Assembly: GCF_022539665.2 (NCBI RefSeq)
Contig: NC_081331.1
Location: 5,800,501 to 5,864,500 of the forward strand
DNA: 64,000 bases
Source of the DNA: Daphnia carinata
Lineage: Eukaryota > Arthropoda > Branchiopoda > Diplostraca > Daphniidae
Reading direction: 5' to 3'
Shown: positions 60,699 through 64,000 of the stretch, piece after piece
Layout: each line of letters begins with the position of its first letter
Numbering within the stretch: the stretch's first letter is position 1
Made by a program: the position numbers and the translations under genes
Notes under the pieces: model-generated
What the model was told of the DNA's origin: nothing
Database searches by the model: none
What the model saw: only the letters and a program-made list of their open reading frames with translations

Positions 60699-60704
60699 AA
60701 TAAA
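60699..60704 (+). other. Poly(A) signal of protease 2
   Basis: AATAAA lies 92 bases after the TAG stop, with a T/G-containing stretch further on. It is the likely 3' end of the transcript. Confidence 0.6.
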
Positions 60705-63700
60705 CTGTCTTAGAGCTTCACAAGCGACGAATGTTCATTTTAGTTGAATCCCACCGTAATATGAAAGATCTCTGTCATTCGCAATCGGCATAGACTTTTG
60801 ATTAAACTGGTGTTAATTAAGTAGGATGGCTTTGCTGTTCCACCTGAACACTGATTAGTTTTCTTCTGAGCAATATACGAAGAGGTGTTGAGTGTGAGTG
60901 ATAATTTCGTTTAAGTGGTGATTTTCGGCTGTGAAATGCAACTAAAACTTGGAAACTCCTTACTTAATTGACGCCATTATCTAAAAATGATCACCCACTC
61001 TCCATACTTAACGACATTTCTGCATATTATAAATATGCAAAATTTTAGAGTTGTGGAACGAAAAATTTTTGTTTTGCAGTTTATGTTCTTTCCCCTTTAT
61101 GCAAAATAATTTTCTTCCCCTGCCTCCAGAAAGTCGAGCGCCTCCAACTCCAAGTGGCGGGAAATGCTTTGTACCGCTGCTATTTTTGCAGAGGGTTGTT
61201 TTCTAACCCCATCCCCTCTCTCGATTGCAAAACAAACAGGAATGTATGCTGCTGTAATGGTATTCGCCATACACAAAAACTGCAGCGGCGCGAAAAATTT
61301 GGCGCCACGTGAAGCAGGCCTATTTTTGTGTAGTGCCATTCGCTTAAGTGCAGTAAGTGGAAGACAGGCGTATGGTGCAAGTCGATAAATTGTTCTATCA
61401 GAATTAGTAAAATTAAGGTATACATTTCGGTTAGTTCTGTGCTAAACCTGTTTCATTTTAATGGTTTCCACTTGGGTCAAAGTGAATAACTTTTCAACAG
61501 ACTTTCGTTAAGTTCCCGTAACATTTAATTAACGTTTATGTGTTATTACGGTGTGCTAAGAATTAGACTTGTGTGTGTACGTATCATGTGGTAGTTGATC
61601 AGCGGCTATCTCTGTTAGCCATCGTTTTGCCTCACGAAACCAGAAGGTATGATATGTTCCCAAAAGTAATGCAATATTTTCATAGCTAGTTTTCAATCAA
61701 ATTTTCTTTGCAGAAGCACCCTAGCTTACATCCTATGGCATTCGTGAATATGGTCAATCCAATGGTCTTGGCACCATAATTTAAAGAAGTATAGCTAAGT
61801 TTGTGTTGTACCAAGTTTTACTGTTGCTCTATTCTAATGCGGAATTATGACTCTCTAGGTAAACAACCTACCTTGATTCTCTCCAGCAAGTTCTAATCCT
61901 GGCAATAGAAAAGCTATCCTGCTTTTTCTGGTAAATCCAATTCTTGCTACATGCTTATTGGTTCTATGGCAACTTTGGTGGGATGGGTTATCTTATTGCT
62001 ACTACACAATACTGTAATATGTCTAAAATAAGAATGTAGAAAACTGTCGTGGTACAGAAGTGTATCATGCCAACAGGTATATCAGGCAGTAGTACAAAAG
62101 GCCTGTTTATTATTAGGATGTTGAACGAATAGCCTACATCAATAACACGCCCAACTTAGGAAAAGAATTGCGGTCTACCTAGTCATTGCTGTAGATGAGG
62201 TGTTGATCGGTTTCCAATGGCATGGAAATTTCGGCAAAGGTGTGGAATGTTCCACTGCGACGAAGGTGTTAAAATATTTTATTCCGATGAAGAAGAATCC
62301 GTGATGAGGTGATAGATGGACGCTTTGGGGCAGGAGTCATTTTCGGAAAAAGCGACAACGATTACAGGTGAAGGGTTATAACCAAAGTATCAGGATCGCT
62401 CATTCTTACCAAATTTGTTCTTTGGAAGTCACCTGTTCAAGAGGAGGGGTAAAAGTTTCTTTTGTAAGGAATATCTTGGCATTACAACATACTTAGATAC
62501 TTCAAAATTCTTCCGTTCTTTTTCCTCTTTTTTTTTTTTTTTTGTTTTTGTTGTTGTTGTTGTTGTTGTTGTTGCTTAATCAAGAGTTTCTTCGTCATAA
62601 TTTTTCTGTTACCTATAGATTTGTTTGGTTGTTATATCCAGATCTTTACATTGGTAAGGCATAACAAACCGAACTAGATCTTCTAAATGAGTCAGACGTA
62701 CGGCGCGTACCCACTAGGTTCCAGGTACACGTTGTATTTAAACTCTGGTTTTCATTGCCTTAAGTAATTTCTCTTCGACACTAGTTTTCGCACCTGTTTG
62801 TTCGGATAGTTCTGAAAAATTGCAAATATTTTATAACGTAGGAAGTTTTATCGACGCTTCGAAACCGAGGGAAGGGGTATTCTAAAATCCATGTTGGCCG
62901 AATCTATCTTTCCAACCCGTGCTTTTCGGTATCCAACCTTTAGCCTTTAGACTTACCAGTTACAGTAACTCAATTTCCTTAGCTTTACTGCTACAGTGTA
63001 TATACACCTAGGAAACAGTAAAATCCTAGTGGCATCCATTGTATAGCTTTAGTTCTAACGAGTTCTTTCCTGTTATTCTTACATTATAGATCCATTACAA
63101 CCGCATCTACAAGGGTGACAACGTTTGTAGTTGACAAAATGAAAAATCGCGTGTAGCTGCCGAAACCCATCATAAAGCTTTCCACAGAGCGGCCGTTTTC
63201 CGGTCATGGCTGTCTGTTTACATCGTCAAATTCAAAAGGAAGGGTGAAATGGCGCCGGAGCAATTTAGAAGGGTGATACCACTTCAGAAGGAAGGTCAGT
63301 GCAAAAAATGTAGATTAGCGAATGATGTGATCTAGCATAAAGTACGTATCTTTACGCATCTGTTATGAAAGAAAGGTGTCTGGATTGCACCAACTTGATC
63401 CGATATTGTTATGCCTAGCAACCGCGGATGTTAAGAGGCTCTAATTTATTTTTTCTTTACTTCGTTATAATTTTTTTTTATTAATTCCCGCGTCTGCGTC
63501 AAATTATTTTATTTTTTCTTCGTTTTTTTTGGTTCGTGAACGTTCCAGAAGTTAATTTTATCGTTCTGTAAAATTTTATCGTCCAAGATAAGAATGTTAA
63601 AATGGAATCTTCCCCATTTTCGAATTTTTTCCGTGAGAAGTACAAGGAAGTTAGTAGTTTGCAAATACGGCCACAAGATGGCGATGAGTTTGCGACAGGG

Positions 63701-64000
63701 TTACTTTTTCTGCTAGCAAGACGCTTCAAACCGCAATTTGCTTCGTCATCACCAAAGTAACGGGCAACGAATAACATTAAACAGGGAATTGGCAAAAAAC
63801 ATTCGAACAATAACCTTAATCATTATTTACTCCAAAATTAGTGGAATCTCTACCCAACGTCATGCGAATTCTCTCCGCGAGTTTGTCACAGCTTTGACCA
63901 AGTTTTGCTTCCTCACTTCTCGTGAGATTTACTTGTTTTGATTTTGGCTAGAGTTCTAGGAGCTTCTTGATATGCGGAAGATCGTTTGACTTGATTAGAC
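60705..64000. other. Intergenic, no gene recognised
   Basis: This 3.3-kb stretch has no recognisable coding domain on either strand. A (GTT)n tract lies at about 62,549-62,575 after a T run. Splice-like signals occur, but no consistent protein emerges. Confidence 0.35.

Noticed and set aside
1-64000. CRISPR arrays, bacterial operons or insertion sequences
   Set aside because: None seen. Gene structure is spliced and eukaryotic throughout.

Overview
The window looks like arthropod nuclear DNA, most probably a water flea (Daphnia) or close crustacean relative. This is inferred from very short GT-AG introns (about 55-110 bases), arthropod-type genes (a Dally-like glypican, a tramtrack-type BTB zinc-finger factor, trypsin-like digestive proteases) and homopolymer-rich intergenic DNA. 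No species can be proven from the sequence alone.

Region 1 (1-8,450) is the 5' part of a glypican gene on the minus strand: exon 2 at 195-383, a 7.2-kb simple-repeat-rich intron 1, and a signal-peptide exon 1 at 7,555-7,741. Region 2 (about 6,215-22,620) is an 8.5-kb direct tandem segmental duplication. Each unit carries a glypican exon 1, a single-exon gene for an unrecognised protein with PVVCE repeats (plus strand), and a five-exon gene (minus strand) fusing an IRE1-like kinase domain to a caspase.

Region 3 (11,972-34,632) is the most remarkable part: five tandem, same-strand kinase-caspase genes (copies A-E) plus truncated relics. I reconstructed all exons by hand. Copies B, C, D and E give uninterrupted proteins of 684, 661, 713 and 691 residues. 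Copy A carries one frameshift in an A-run. In every copy the kinase HRD aspartate is Asn and DFG is DFR, so it looks like a pseudokinase, while the caspase His and Cys are kept. A caspase follows the kinase where IRE1 and RNase L carry a KEN nuclease. The copies show signs of unequal exchange and gene conversion.

Region 4 (35,657-41,451) holds an SLC18B1-like vesicular transporter (minus), an intron-containing tRNA-Ile(UAU) (minus) and a HAD phosphatase of the pseudouridine-5'-phosphatase group (plus) with three interchangeable, phase-matched second exons that look mutually exclusive. Region 5 (41,452-54,186) is gene-poor and contains one BTB/C2H2 transcription factor (49,027-50,874). Region 6 (54,187-60,704) has two trypsin-like protease genes on the plus strand flanking a galactosylceramide-sulfotransferase-like gene on the minus strand. 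I see no gene in 60,705-64,000.
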